Shown in pieces: positions 24,918-33,261 of a stretch of DNA of 34,135 bases. A program made the translations under genes and the position numbers. Under the pieces are notes generated by a model, which was given only the letters and a program-made list of their open reading frames with translations, did no database searches and was not told the DNA's origin. The stretch's first letter is position 1. Every line of letters starts with the position of its first letter. The stretch is from assembly GCA_039630445.1 (NCBI GenBank), contig JBCNVA010000065.1, positions 1-34,135 on the forward strand, given 5' to 3'. The DNA comes from HRBIN15 sp039630445 (GTDB lineage: Bacteria > Armatimonadota > Fimbriimonadia > Fimbriimonadales > GBS-DC).

Positions 24918-25919
24918 ATGAGACGAATGAACATCCAACCGGTTCGGCAGACGATGCCATTATCCGATGACGCGGATGACCCCGCCATCTGGGTTCATCC
25001 CACCAAGCCCACACTGAGCCTGATTATCGGCACGAACAAGGCGCGCACCCCACGCGGCGCGCTGGGCGTGTTCGACCTGAACGGTCGGCTGATTCAGCTG
25101 ATCACGGGACTGGATCAGCCGAACAATGTGGATGTGGCGTATGGCTTTCGCACCCGGCGCGGGCGTGTCGATCTCGCCGTCGCCACAGAACGGTACGCCG
25201 AGCGCCTGCGCATCTTTCAGATCGATCCTCAGCGAAGGCGACTGATAGACATCACCGATCTGGAGCGTGCCCGTGTGTTTGCGGGCGAGCGGGGCGAGCG
25301 AGCGATGCCGATGGGGATTGCTCTCTATCAAAACCCCCGCACAGGGGCTATCGAGGCAATTGTGTCACGCAAAGCGGGTCCCCAGAATGGCTACCTGCAT
25401 CAGTATCGCCTTGTGGAGACGCGTCCTGGTAAGGTGGGGGTGCGCTTTGTGCGCGCCTTCGGACGCTTCAGCGGCAAGAACGAAATCGAAGCGATCGCAG
25501 TAGACCACGCGCTGGGTTATGTCTACTATGCCGATGAGGGGTTCGGGGTGCGCAAATATCACGCCGATGCCGCGCATCCCCATGCAGAACGGGAGCTGGC
25601 GCTCTTTGCTACGCACTTCCGGGGCGAACATGAGGGCATCGCGCTCTACATGCCCCGACGCGGCGACGGCTACCTGCTCTGTGTGGAGCAGCTGCCGAAC
25701 AACAGTCGGCTCCACATCTATCCCCGCACAGGGATGCAGCGCGAGCCGATTGCCGTCGTCGATCTGGGAACCGACGAGACTGACGGCATCGAGGTGACGG
25801 CGCGATCGCTTGGTGCACCCTTCGAATCGGGGATGCTGGTCGCGATGCACAGCAAAGGGCGCAACTTCTGGCTCTTTAGCTGGGAGTCGATCGCCCGCAG
25901 CCTGCAGCGGACGGGCTAA
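24918..25919 (+). CDS. Beta-propeller phytase-like protein
   Basis: Beta-propeller phytases release phosphate from Ca-phytate. The 333-residue protein opens with SDDADDPAIWVHP, the hallmark of the family, followed by LIIGTNKARTPRGALGVFDL, GLDQPNNVDVAYGF and the later blade motifs NEIEAIAVDHALGYVYYADE, EHEGIALY and TDETDGIEV. No signal peptide is seen (MRRMNIQPVRQTMPL), whereas known enzymes are secreted; it may act inside the cell or leave by another route. AAGGAAGAGG lies before ATG 24918. It follows two hairpins and a lamin-tail gene and may be co-expressed with them. It ends only 3 bases from the convergent AAA ATPase stop. Confidence 0.88.
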   Translation: MRRMNIQPVRQTMPLSDDADDPAIWVHPTKPTLSLIIGTNKARTPRGALGVFDLNGRLIQLITGLDQPNNVDVAYGFRTRRGRVDLAVATERYAERLRIFQIDPQRRRLIDITDLERARVFAGERGERAMPMGIALYQNPRTGAIEAIVSRKAGPQNGYLHQYRLVETRPGKVGVRFVRAFGRFSGKNEIEAIAVDHALGYVYYADEGFGVRKYHADAAHPHAERELALFATHFRGEHEGIALYMPRRGDGYLLCVEQLPNNSRLHIYPRTGMQREPIAVVDLGTDETDGIEVTARSLGAPFESGMLVAMHSKGRNFWLFSWESIARSLQRTG

Positions 25920-25922
25920 TCC

Positions 25923-27356
25923 TTATGAAGGTGGCTCGTGGGTGAGTGCCTCTGTCGGCGCCTCCTCGAAGCCGAGCAGGCGGCGAGTAAGTTCGTCACC
26001 GCTCCAGAGCATCTCGCGTAGCGCCATCTCCAGATGCGAATCGCGCACGATGACGCGACCATCCTCATGGAGCGCGTTTTGCTCCGCTGCGATCAGCGCG
26101 GCTCGGCGCAACAGCTCCTGAATAAACGCGGGGCTGGCACCCTCTGTGCGCTGAATGAACCGCTCATATTCCGTCAGCATGAGGTGCATCCCGCGCCCAT
26201 AGAGTTCAAAAAGCTGCCGCCGACACTCCGCATCGGGCAAGGGCAGGTGGATGGCTTGATCGATTCTGCCCGGTCGGGTGACCAGCGCGGGTTCCAGCAT
26301 CTCTGGGCGGTTCGTAGTCAGCAGAAAGAGAACCTGCGCCTCGCTCTCGATGCCATCCATCTCGTTCAGCAACTGATGCAGCGTGATTTGATAAAACGGA
26401 TGGCGTTGCGGATCACGCGGCGAGGCGATCAGGTCTACATCCTCCATGATGACCAAGGCAGGCTGTAGCAGACGCGCCATCTGGCAGGCAATTCGAACCG
26501 CCTCTAACTGTTCAGCTGCAAGGACGATAGTGGTCACCCCTGACAAGGTGCTTGCCAGCCAGCGAGCGGTTAGGGTTTTGCCCGTGCCCGGCTTGCCATA
26601 GAGCAAAATCCCGCGCTTCAACGAGCGACCACTCCGGCGCAAATGTTCCGCCTGCTGCAGAAAGCCAATCGTGTTGCGCTCGATCACCTGCTTGATGGTT
26701 TCAGGCAGAATGATTTGCTCCCTTTGGATAGGTTCCAGCTTGATGAAGCGCGGACGGATAACACATCGCCCCCAACGCCCAGTCTCGGCTTCGAGGGTGA
26801 TAATCTTGTTCCTGTAGATGTTGTGGGTGTACACATACTGGCGGATGTTGTCCAGAAAGCGACTCGCTTGCTCGCGTTTATCTGCCAATACCTCTACGAT
26901 GATGTTATGCGGGTCCATCATGGGGGAATAAAGATGAAGAGCGAATGTGCCACGATTGGTTCGGATCAGATAGATTCCATTCGCCACACAATCGATCTGT
27001 TCCTGAGGAGAAATGTATTCCTTGCGATACTGCACAGGTCCGATCAGCACTTCTGTCGCCCAGAATGAGGCGCGCGGCGTGATGAGGATGCTTAGCCCTT
27101 GCCTGTAGTCATCCGAGATATACCCAATCACTTGATGCTCTATGGCATGGGTTTGGATATAGTGGTTGATGGCAAGGTGGGGATTAGCGAGATCGGCAAG
27201 GGGATACTCGGCGGTTAGTATGGGTAGTGTCAGGATGTCCTTGCCGAAAAAGTCCGCGATCGTTTTGGAGACGGTCTTTTGCTTGTTCAGCAAGCCTCTG
27301 ATCAAAAGGGCAGATACCGTCGCCCCGCCTGCCGCCGCTGCTACCTGTCGGAACAT
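25923..27356 (-). CDS. AAA family ATPase
   Basis: The 477-residue protein has an N-terminal unknown domain (residues about 1-230; possibly membrane-associated, AAAAGGATVSALLIRGLL) and a single classical AAA module. Walker A is YGKPGTGKT near 255, Walker B is VIMEDVDLIASP, sensor 1 is FLLTTNRPE, and the arginine-finger region is LVTRPGRIDQAIHLPLPD. This arrangement resembles BCS1/Cdc48-type remodelling ATPases; no protease domain follows, so it is not FtsH. ATG 27354-27356 is chosen since TATAAT (27376-27381) with a GGGGAG Shine-Dalgarno lies directly upstream; the open frame continues through this promoter and was not used. The target is unknown. Confidence 0.88.
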   Translation of the reverse strand: MFRQVAAAAGGATVSALLIRGLLNKQKTVSKTIADFFGKDILTLPILTAEYPLADLANPHLAINHYIQTHAIEHQVIGYISDDYRQGLSILITPRASFWATEVLIGPVQYRKEYISPQEQIDCVANGIYLIRTNRGTFALHLYSPMMDPHNIIVEVLADKREQASRFLDNIRQYVYTHNIYRNKIITLEAETGRWGRCVIRPRFIKLEPIQREQIILPETIKQVIERNTIGFLQQAEHLRRSGRSLKRGILLYGKPGTGKTLTARWLASTLSGVTTIVLAAEQLEAVRIACQMARLLQPALVIMEDVDLIASPRDPQRHPFYQITLHQLLNEMDGIESEAQVLFLLTTNRPEMLEPALVTRPGRIDQAIHLPLPDAECRRQLFELYGRGMHLMLTEYERFIQRTEGASPAFIQELLRRAALIAAEQNALHEDGRVIVRDSHLEMALREMLWSGDELTRRLLGFEEAPTEALTHEPPS

Positions 27357-27359
27357 CGT

Positions 27360-27381
27360 TCTCCCCTGCGGGGAGATTATA
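27360..27381 (-). promoter_or_regulatory. Promoter of the AAA ATPase gene with overlapping hairpin
   Basis: TATAAT (27381-27376, minus strand) is followed at once by TCTCCCC-TGC... on this strand read as a 7-bp inverted repeat (27360-27376, loop of 3) that includes the Shine-Dalgarno GGGGAG. The hairpin could be an operator or could mask the ribosome-binding site. Confidence 0.45.
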
Positions 27382-27408
27382 CCCTCGGCGCGGGCTGAAT
27401 GGGTTCTC

Positions 27409-28563
27409 CTAAAAAAGAATAGCTGCCGTGGCTGTCGCCACCGCGACACTGGGGGGTTGGTCGGGGGCGACCTGTTGCGCTGCGACGACCTGAACGCCCG
27501 GCAGTTCGAGCAGTGCTTCGGCACCCGCACCCAACCTGCCCGCCACGAGTCGCACGGGCTTGCCTGATGCCACGGCGTGCTTCACTAATTCACCCACGCC
27601 CTTGCCCATTAGCGTCTGGGCATCGACCTGACCCTCGCCTGTGAGGAGCAGGTCAGCTTGCCTGAGCCGTTCGTGCCAGCCGACATGCTGCAGCAACCAT
27701 TCGATGCCCGACACGAGGGTGGCGTTCATGAAGGCAACAAACCCAACAGGCAGCCCGCCTGCCGCACCTGCCCCAGGCAATTCCGCGACATCGAGACCGG
27801 TCTGCTGCCGTATCACGGAGGCAAGGCGCTCAAGCCCCGCCTCCAGCAGCGCCACTTGTTGGGGGTTAGCTCCTTTCTGGGGCGCGAACACGCGCGCCGC
27901 GCCCTGCTCCCCGCAGAGCGGGTTGCGTACATCCGCACATAAAACGAGCCGTTTGCCCTGCAGGGGCATTTGCGCGGGCGGTTCGATGCGCGCCAGTGTC
28001 AGCAGACCGCCTCCACCTCTTGGGATAAGGGAACCGTCCGCTGCCAGGAATTGGAAGCCCAGCGCCCGTAAAGCCCCCGTGCCCCCATCCGTTGTCGCGG
28101 TTCCACCCAGACCCAGCCAGATCGCCTCAACATCAGGGCGATCCACTGCCCGAAGCAGCTCGCCTACGCCCTCCGTGCTTGCCTCCAGCGGACGCAACGC
28201 CTCAGACTGGAGCAGGTGAATACCACACGCCAGCGCCGATTCGAGAATCGCCACCGAGTCGGCAAGGAGGTACTCGGCGCTAATCGGTCTGCCCAGCGGG
28301 TCGGGCACGGTCGTTTGCATCAGTGCGAGGCGCTGCGGCATCCAGCGAGCTGCAACGGACTTGGGGAGCGTCGCCAGCGGGGTGGGCGCACTGCCAAGGT
28401 GGAATTTCCACACCTCCAACCAGCCCGTGCCACCATCCGAGATGGGGCACAGATCGATCTCAGCATGGGGAAGTCGGCGGCGGACACCCTCGGCAATCGC
28501 CGCACAGGCTTGCAGGGGACTCAAAGTGCCCTTATAGGCAGCGGGTGCAATTAGAATCCGCAT
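27409..28563 (-). CDS. Glycerate 2-kinase (GarK/GlxK family)
   Basis: This kinase phosphorylates glycerate, feeding photorespiration-like or glyoxylate routes into glycolysis. The 384-residue length fits. Motifs: MRILIAPAAYKGTLSPLQA at the start, PISDGGTGWLEV near 42, the glycine-rich LGGTATTDGGTGALRALGF near 150, GAGAAGGLPVGF near 265, and LLTGEGQVDAQTLMGKGV near 305. The ATG at 28561-28563 lies 3 bases after the RDD gene stop, without its own clear Shine-Dalgarno, so it is probably co-translated with the upstream genes. No glyoxylate genes are nearby. Confidence 0.92.
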   Translation of the reverse strand: MRILIAPAAYKGTLSPLQACAAIAEGVRRRLPHAEIDLCPISDGGTGWLEVWKFHLGSAPTPLATLPKSVAARWMPQRLALMQTTVPDPLGRPISAEYLLADSVAILESALACGIHLLQSEALRPLEASTEGVGELLRAVDRPDVEAIWLGLGGTATTDGGTGALRALGFQFLAADGSLIPRGGGGLLTLARIEPPAQMPLQGKRLVLCADVRNPLCGEQGAARVFAPQKGANPQQVALLEAGLERLASVIRQQTGLDVAELPGAGAAGGLPVGFVAFMNATLVSGIEWLLQHVGWHERLRQADLLLTGEGQVDAQTLMGKGVGELVKHAVASGKPVRLVAGRLGAGAEALLELPGVQVVAAQQVAPDQPPSVAVATATAAILF

Positions 28564-28566
28564 AGG

Positions 28567-29361
28567 CTACTCCAGCCGACCGCGCTCGCGGGCATAGCGC
28601 GCTGCAATCGCCTCCAGAATGCCTTCGCGCGAGACATCGGGCGGCACATAGAGACCCAGCTTGCTGATGAGGTACTCGTACAGCTCGTTCGCCAGCTGCT
28701 CGCGCACTTCGGCGGGGAACTGCTCCCGCCGATCCAGAAAGGCACGCAACGCCCGATATTCATTCGCGCTCAGCGCCAGCACCGTCGGCACATAGATCTC
28801 CAGCGGATGCTCCTCCACGCTGACTGTGGAAAGTGCCTGCAGCGTGGGCAGTGCGACGCGACGCTCCTTGATTACAAAGGTGCCTGCCAGCATATCGCCC
28901 AATCGCTGCCCGTAAGGATTGAAAAAGGCGGTCAGTCCCGCCACATTGTAGCCAAAGAGGCAAATCGGGAAAGCGTCCACCAGTCGCACCAGCTCGCGGA
29001 TCAGGATAGCTCCCGGTGTAGCAGGCGCGCCATCCAGCCGAATCACGCGCAAGCCGAACGCCCGCTTCGCCGGAGTCTGACCGTTCCACCAGATCTCAAA
29101 GAGAATATAGTAGGCAAACCAGGAGATGAAGGCAAAGAACACCAGAGCGGCTAATGCCCAGCCCTCCCCGATGCGCCCAACGATGGTGGTAATCAAGCGC
29201 ATCGTGTCCTCAAGTACGGTGAGGATGAGCAGCACTATCGCGTTAATCAGAAGCACCAGCAGGTCGTCCAGCACCGCTGCTAAGGCGCGCGATCCCAGCC
29301 CTGCGATTTCATACCGAATTTCCACCTTTTCGGGGCTTAGCAGCACATACTCGTATGGCAT
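28567..29361 (-). CDS. RDD family membrane protein
   Basis: The 264-residue protein has the RDD pattern: an Arg in the first membrane helix region (GLGSRALAAVLDDLLVLLIN), a second and third hydrophobic segment (ALAALVFFAFISWFAYYILF) and the WWNGQTPAKRAFGLRVIRLDG motif typical of the family. A cytosolic helical C-terminal part of about 90 residues follows, ending in ARYARERGRLE. Some RDD proteins act in Na+/H+ exchange, but most have no known job. AGGAGG precedes the ATG, and the C11-type gene ends 9 bases upstream, indicating an operon. Confidence 0.88.
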   Translation of the reverse strand: MPYEYVLLSPEKVEIRYEIAGLGSRALAAVLDDLLVLLINAIVLLILTVLEDTMRLITTIVGRIGEGWALAALVFFAFISWFAYYILFEIWWNGQTPAKRAFGLRVIRLDGAPATPGAILIRELVRLVDAFPICLFGYNVAGLTAFFNPYGQRLGDMLAGTFVIKERRVALPTLQALSTVSVEEHPLEIYVPTVLALSANEYRALRAFLDRREQFPAEVREQLANELYEYLISKLGLYVPPDVSREGILEAIAARYARERGRLE

Positions 29362-29370
29362 CGTACCCTC

Positions 29371-30591
29371 CTAAGGCGCCTGCTGCAGCCATTCATCCCA
29401 GCGGGTGGCGCGTGCCAGCGCCAGGTTGCTGTACCGCCCCAAATAGTCGCCCGCGTTGGGATAGTAAATCGACAGCCCATACGAATTGCGCACCCGCTGG
29501 TTATCCGCGTGCGCTTCATATAGGATCGCCTCACGCAAGCTCGCATGCAGTGCGTTCACCCGTGCTGCCAGTATGCCGTCGCCCGTGTACTCCTTGATGA
29601 GCTGCGCCACATGCCAGAGGTCTTTGTACTCAGGATAAGAGGCGTAGCTCTGGGCGTTCTGGCGTGCGCTGCGTAGGGCGTTCACATAGAGATTCCGCCG
29701 TTCTATCAGTGCTCCTGCCAAGTTGTCCAGGGCTGTGGCGACGCTTTCCAGTTTGGAAGTGTCCACAACGGATTGGGTGATGTTGTAGTAGAACGGGAAC
29801 TCCTGCTGATAGAAGGTGACGAACTGGCGCACCACCTCTTTCGCCCATTCGGCGGGCGGTATATCGGAGTTATCCATCAGCGGGCGCAGGATGCGGTGAT
29901 ACGGGTAGCCCTCGCCGGGCGGGCTTTCCTCCGAGCCAACGATGTAGCGTGCCACATGGCGGCACTCGTAGGCGACCTCCAGCATCTGCATCAGCGAGGC
30001 ATCAAATAGCAGCACATCCAGCACGGGATCGGCAGAAGTGGGGCGGATGGCAGTAGGCAACTCCCAGGTCTTGATACTGGTGTTGTACTCATCATCGAAC
30101 GAGACAGCGCGGGTGGTGCGGGTGCGCCAGCCAGAGCCGTGGTTCCAGATCACCAGCGCGTAGCGGTCGGCGGGGTAGTTTGCCCGTGCCCAGCGAATGA
30201 AATCGCGCAGCGTCTCCGCACTGCCCATATCCACCCCCTGCCCCAGATCCTCCAGCAGCTGCGATCGGATCTCCCGATCGTCCGTATCGTAGCGCACCAG
30301 ATAGCGGCGCGTGCCCGTCCAGCTCCCCTGGGGAGCATACGCAGCGATCCGCTTCCACTGCACCACAATCCGCACATTCGGATTGGTCATCACCGATTCC
30401 ATCTGGTTGACATTCAAGTCGCTGTACGCATCGAGATCGTTCGCACCGTTCAGAAAGACCATAACGGTCCAGGTGATTGTGCCGCGTCCACCGGGCGGGA
30501 TTACACGGCTAACCCGCTGGCAGCAGCCCGCAAGGAGAGCCGTCATCAACAGGAGTCCTACCCATGCACCCGTTCGCATCCACGGTCTCAT
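29371..30591 (-). CDS. C11 (clostripain)-like lipoprotein with Cys-to-Ser change
   Basis: Clostripain-family peptidases use a His/Cys dyad. This 406-residue protein begins with a lipoprotein signal; the lipobox is LAGC with C23 as the lipidated residue. The core starts TWTVMVFLNGANDLDAY. The catalytic histidine is present as H151 in IWNHGSGW. The expected DACLM motif reads DASLM, with S199 (codon TCG, 29995-29997, minus strand) in place of the nucleophile cysteine. The protein may be an inactive binder or use serine. It is anchored at the envelope and heads the operon with the RDD protein and glycerate kinase; GGAG lies before the ATG. Confidence 0.88.
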   Translation of the reverse strand: MRPWMRTGAWVGLLLMTALLAGCCQRVSRVIPPGGRGTITWTVMVFLNGANDLDAYSDLNVNQMESVMTNPNVRIVVQWKRIAAYAPQGSWTGTRRYLVRYDTDDREIRSQLLEDLGQGVDMGSAETLRDFIRWARANYPADRYALVIWNHGSGWRTRTTRAVSFDDEYNTSIKTWELPTAIRPTSADPVLDVLLFDASLMQMLEVAYECRHVARYIVGSEESPPGEGYPYHRILRPLMDNSDIPPAEWAKEVVRQFVTFYQQEFPFYYNITQSVVDTSKLESVATALDNLAGALIERRNLYVNALRSARQNAQSYASYPEYKDLWHVAQLIKEYTGDGILAARVNALHASLREAILYEAHADNQRVRNSYGLSIYYPNAGDYLGRYSNLALARATRWDEWLQQAP

Positions 30592-30661
30592 CTTCGCCGC
30601 TCCAGTTTACCTTCTTTCAGTATTTCGCCATTCGCTTCTTTAGACGCGCAAAGGGTTCGGG

Positions 30662-30667
30662 TATAAT
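30662..30667 (+). promoter_or_regulatory. -10 element of the superoxide dismutase gene, leaderless type
   Basis: A perfect TATAAT ends 10 bases before ATG 30678. A weak -35 (TTTAGA, 30639-30644) has a 17-base spacer. There is no Shine-Dalgarno before this ATG. Confidence 0.55.
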
Positions 30668-30677
30668 CGGGGGTGCT

Positions 30678-31436
30678 ATGTACAGCAAGGGACTGTCGCG
30701 TCGGGAGTTTCTCAAGACCTGTACCTTTGCGACAGGTTGGGCGTTGTTGGCTCCCGGCGTGCATGCGGTTAACCAATCCACAAACAGGAGGGATGCAACG
30801 ATGGCGGAGATCCAGGTAGTGGAGGTTGTGGCGAAGCCCTTACCCGAAAAGGTGTTCCAGACCGAAAAGTTCGGTATCTCCCGCAAAACGCATGAGGAAC
30901 ACTACAAGCTCTATCAGGGCTATGTGAACAAGACGAACGAGATTCGCAAGGCGTTGGCGGTGCTCACCTCGGATGAATTCGCGAAAGGCAATCAGACCTA
31001 CAGTCTCATCCGCTCGCTGAAGGTGGACTACACCTTTGCGCTGGGCGGGGTGAAAAATCATGAGCTGTACTTTGAGAACTTGGGCGGCGGTGGGTCGGAG
31101 CCGAGCAGCGCGTTGCGCCAGGCGCTGGCTCGTTACTTCGGCTCCTTTGAGCGCTGGCTGGAGGATCTGAAGGCGACGGGCATGGCGGCGCGCGGTTGGG
31201 TCTGGTTGGCTTATGACCACGATGACGGCTCCCTGTTTAACTACATCGGCGACGCGCAGAACACCTTCCCTGTATGGAATGCGACGCCCATCCTTGCGCT
31301 GGATACTTATGAGCATGCCTATTTCCTTGACTTCCAGACGGCGCGGGCGCGCTATATAGATGCCTTCATCCAGGCGATTGATTGGGATGTGGTGAACCGC
31401 CGTTACGAGGAGGCGCTGCGCATGTCGGGTCGATGA
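30678..31436 (+). CDS. Fe/Mn superoxide dismutase with Tat signal
   Basis: The enzyme converts superoxide to peroxide and oxygen. The 252-residue product begins with a twin-arginine signal (LSRREFLKT, residues 6-14, then a hydrophobic stretch to HAVNQ), so the folded metal enzyme is probably exported. Metal-binding residues: H75 or H72 in KTHEEHYKLYQGYV, H128 in NHELYFENL, D209 and H213 in LDTYEHAYFLDF. The Tyr gateway and the usual D-x-W-E-H-A-Y is D-T-Y-E-H-A-Y here. An internal in-frame ATG (30801, codon 42) follows a strong AGGAGG (30786-30791), giving a possible 211-residue cytosolic form. The stop overlaps the hisA start in ATGA (31433-31436). Confidence 0.93.
   Translation: MYSKGLSRREFLKTCTFATGWALLAPGVHAVNQSTNRRDATMAEIQVVEVVAKPLPEKVFQTEKFGISRKTHEEHYKLYQGYVNKTNEIRKALAVLTSDEFAKGNQTYSLIRSLKVDYTFALGGVKNHELYFENLGGGGSEPSSALRQALARYFGSFERWLEDLKATGMAARGWVWLAYDHDDGSLFNYIGDAQNTFPVWNATPILALDTYEHAYFLDFQTARARYIDAFIQAIDWDVVNRRYEEALRMSGR
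30786..30803 (+). promoter_or_regulatory. Internal Shine-Dalgarno and start codon inside the SOD gene
   Basis: AGGAGG (30786-30791), 9 bases, then in-frame ATG (30801-30803). This is the strongest ribosome-binding site of the gene, although it lies after the Tat signal. Initiation here would yield SOD without its export signal. Confidence 0.5.
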
Positions 31437-32182
31437 AGCCGCTGGAGATTATCCCAGCGATCGATCTGCGCGGTGGGCGGTGCGTGCGCCTGCTGCAGGG
31501 CGATTACGCCCAGGAGACGGTCTATGCCGATGACCCAGTTGCTGTCGCGCAAATGTGGGCGTCAAAGGGCGCACCGCGCCTGCATGTAGTCGATCTGGAC
31601 GGGGCGCGCGCCGGTGAGCCGAAGCAACTTGAGCTGGTTGCCGCCATTTGCCGCGCGGTCTCCATCCCTGTGCAGCTGGGTGGCGGTATCCGCACCGAAA
31701 CGCATCTGCAGCAGGCGCTCGCTACAGGGGTGCAGCGCGTCGTGATCGGCTCCGCCGCAGTTCAGCAACCTGATCAGATTGCAAGGCTGCTGCAACACTA
31801 TGGCGAGGCGATAGTGATCGCTATCGACATGCGCGAAGGGCGCGTCGCCACCGAGGGCTGGCAGCAGCTAACCGATGCTCCCTATCTGGAGTTTGCCCAG
31901 CGAATGGAGAAGCTGGGAGCAAAGCGACTGCTTTTCACCAACATCGCGCGTGATGGCACGCTGCAGGGCGTGGATTTAGCGAGCCTGCGTGCCCTGCTGG
32001 AGGTGGTTGAGATCCCTGTGCTTGCTTCAGGCGGCGTGCGTGACGAGAAGGATATCCACACGCTCCATATGCTGGCGCAAACCACCTCGCTGGAGGGTGT
32101 GATCGTGGGCAAAGCCCTCTATGAGGGACATATCGCGCTGTCATCCATTCACAGCACCGCTTCGGGTGGAACGAACTCGTAG
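31433..32182 (+). CDS. hisA: HisA, phosphoribosylformimino-AICAR ribotide isomerase
   Basis: HisA performs the fourth step of histidine synthesis, an Amadori rearrangement. The 249-residue TIM barrel has the expected IIPAIDLRGGRCVRLLQGDY start with catalytic Asp, VVDLDGA, VQLGGGIRT, the second catalytic Asp in NIARDGTLQGVD, and the phosphate-binding ASGGVRDEKDI and VIVGKALYEG. The ATG at 31433 overlaps the SOD stop by 4 bases; a longer frame would lie inside SOD. No other his gene is in the window. TrpF-like dual activity (PriA) is possible but not indicated. Its last 34 bases overlap the convergent alanine dehydrogenase gene. Confidence 0.96.
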   Translation: MKPLEIIPAIDLRGGRCVRLLQGDYAQETVYADDPVAVAQMWASKGAPRLHVVDLDGARAGEPKQLELVAAICRAVSIPVQLGGGIRTETHLQQALATGVQRVVIGSAAVQQPDQIARLLQHYGEAIVIAIDMREGRVATEGWQQLTDAPYLEFAQRMEKLGAKRLLFTNIARDGTLQGVDLASLRALLEVVEIPVLASGGVRDEKDIHTLHMLAQTTSLEGVIVGKALYEGHIALSSIHSTASGGTNS

Positions 32183-33261
32183 CCGAACTGTTCGGCGATG
32201 GGTTGGAGCGTTACCTTGCCCTGCACGATGTTCAGCCCGTGGCGGAGGGCAGGATCTTGGCGCGCCGCCTCCTGCCAGCCCATCTCCGCCAAGCGCAGTA
32301 CATATGGCGTGGTGACATGCGTAAGGGCGTAGGTGGAGGTTCGCGCAACGGCACCGGGCATGTTTGTAACGGCGTAATGCACGATCCCCTCCTCAATATA
32401 GGTCGGCTGGCGGTGTGTGGTGGGACGGCTCGTCTCGGCGAACCCGCCCTGATCGATGCACACATCCACGATCACCGCGCCGGGCTTCATCAGGCGCAAC
32501 ATCTCACGCTTGATCAACACGGGCGTGCGTTGACCCGTCACATAGACGGCACCGATCACGACATCTGCCAGCTGGATCGCTTCGCGGAGGTTCGCGGGAT
32601 TTGAGTAGAGGGTGTCCACATTGGGTGGGAGGGTCTCCTCTAAGGTGCGCAGCCGCCCGATGTTGATGTCCAGTATCAGCACATTGGCGCCAAAGCCGGC
32701 GGCGATTCGCGCAGCATTTGCGCCCACCACGCCCGCGCCCACAACAACTACCCAGCCTGGGCGCACTCCCGGCACACCTGAGAGCAGCACTCCACGCCCG
32801 CCAAAGGGACGCTCCAGACACCACGCCCCCACCTGCACCGCCATCCGCCCCGCAATCTCGCTCATCGGCAGCAGGATCGGATGGCTGCCATCGGGCAACT
32901 GGATGGTCTCATAGGCGATGCAGACCGCGCGGCTTGCCGCCATCGCGCGGGTCAGCTCCTCACTGGCAGCAAAGTGAAAGAAGGTAAAGATTGCCTGTCC
33001 CGGTTTGATGAGGGGATACTCGCTGGGGAGAGGCTCCTTCACCTTGACAATCAGCTCTGCCTGACGCCACACCGAAGCGGCATCGGGGACAATCACAGCA
33101 CCCGCGGCGGCATACTCCTCATCCTCGATGCCCGTGCCAGCCCCTGCGCCCGATTCGATCAGCACCGTATGCCCATGTTGGGTCAGCACTTCCACGCCCT
33201 GGGGCGTCATCGCCACCCGATACTCATCGGGCTTGACCTCCTTCGGTACACCGATCACCAT
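32149..33261 (-). CDS. ald: Alanine dehydrogenase
   Basis: The enzyme interconverts L-alanine and pyruvate plus ammonia with NAD. The 370-residue length is typical. Motifs: MVIGVPKEVKPDEYRVAMTP with the substrate-binding Arg, KVKEPLPSEY with catalytic Lys near 74, FTFFHFAAS with catalytic His near 96, and VVVGAGVVGANAARIAAGFG then ANVLILDIN for NAD. The start ATG 33259-33261 has no Shine-Dalgarno; TACTAT lies 9 bases upstream, a possible leaderless -10. The gene is divergent from the CRISPR leader and convergent on hisA. Confidence 0.95.
   Translation of the reverse strand: MVIGVPKEVKPDEYRVAMTPQGVEVLTQHGHTVLIESGAGAGTGIEDEEYAAAGAVIVPDAASVWRQAELIVKVKEPLPSEYPLIKPGQAIFTFFHFAASEELTRAMAASRAVCIAYETIQLPDGSHPILLPMSEIAGRMAVQVGAWCLERPFGGRGVLLSGVPGVRPGWVVVVGAGVVGANAARIAAGFGANVLILDINIGRLRTLEETLPPNVDTLYSNPANLREAIQLADVVIGAVYVTGQRTPVLIKREMLRLMKPGAVIVDVCIDQGGFAETSRPTTHRQPTYIEEGIVHYAVTNMPGAVARTSTYALTHVTTPYVLRLAEMGWQEAARQDPALRHGLNIVQGKVTLQPIAEQFGYEFVPPEAVL

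Noticed and set aside
24106..25014. Minus-strand open frame of 302 codons
   Set aside because: It is antisense to the lamin-tail protein and crosses two intergenic hairpins; no domain seen.
27357..27530. N-terminal extension of the AAA ATPase frame
   Set aside because: It crosses the TATAAT promoter and overlaps the glycerate kinase end; ATG 27356 has a proper ribosome-binding site.
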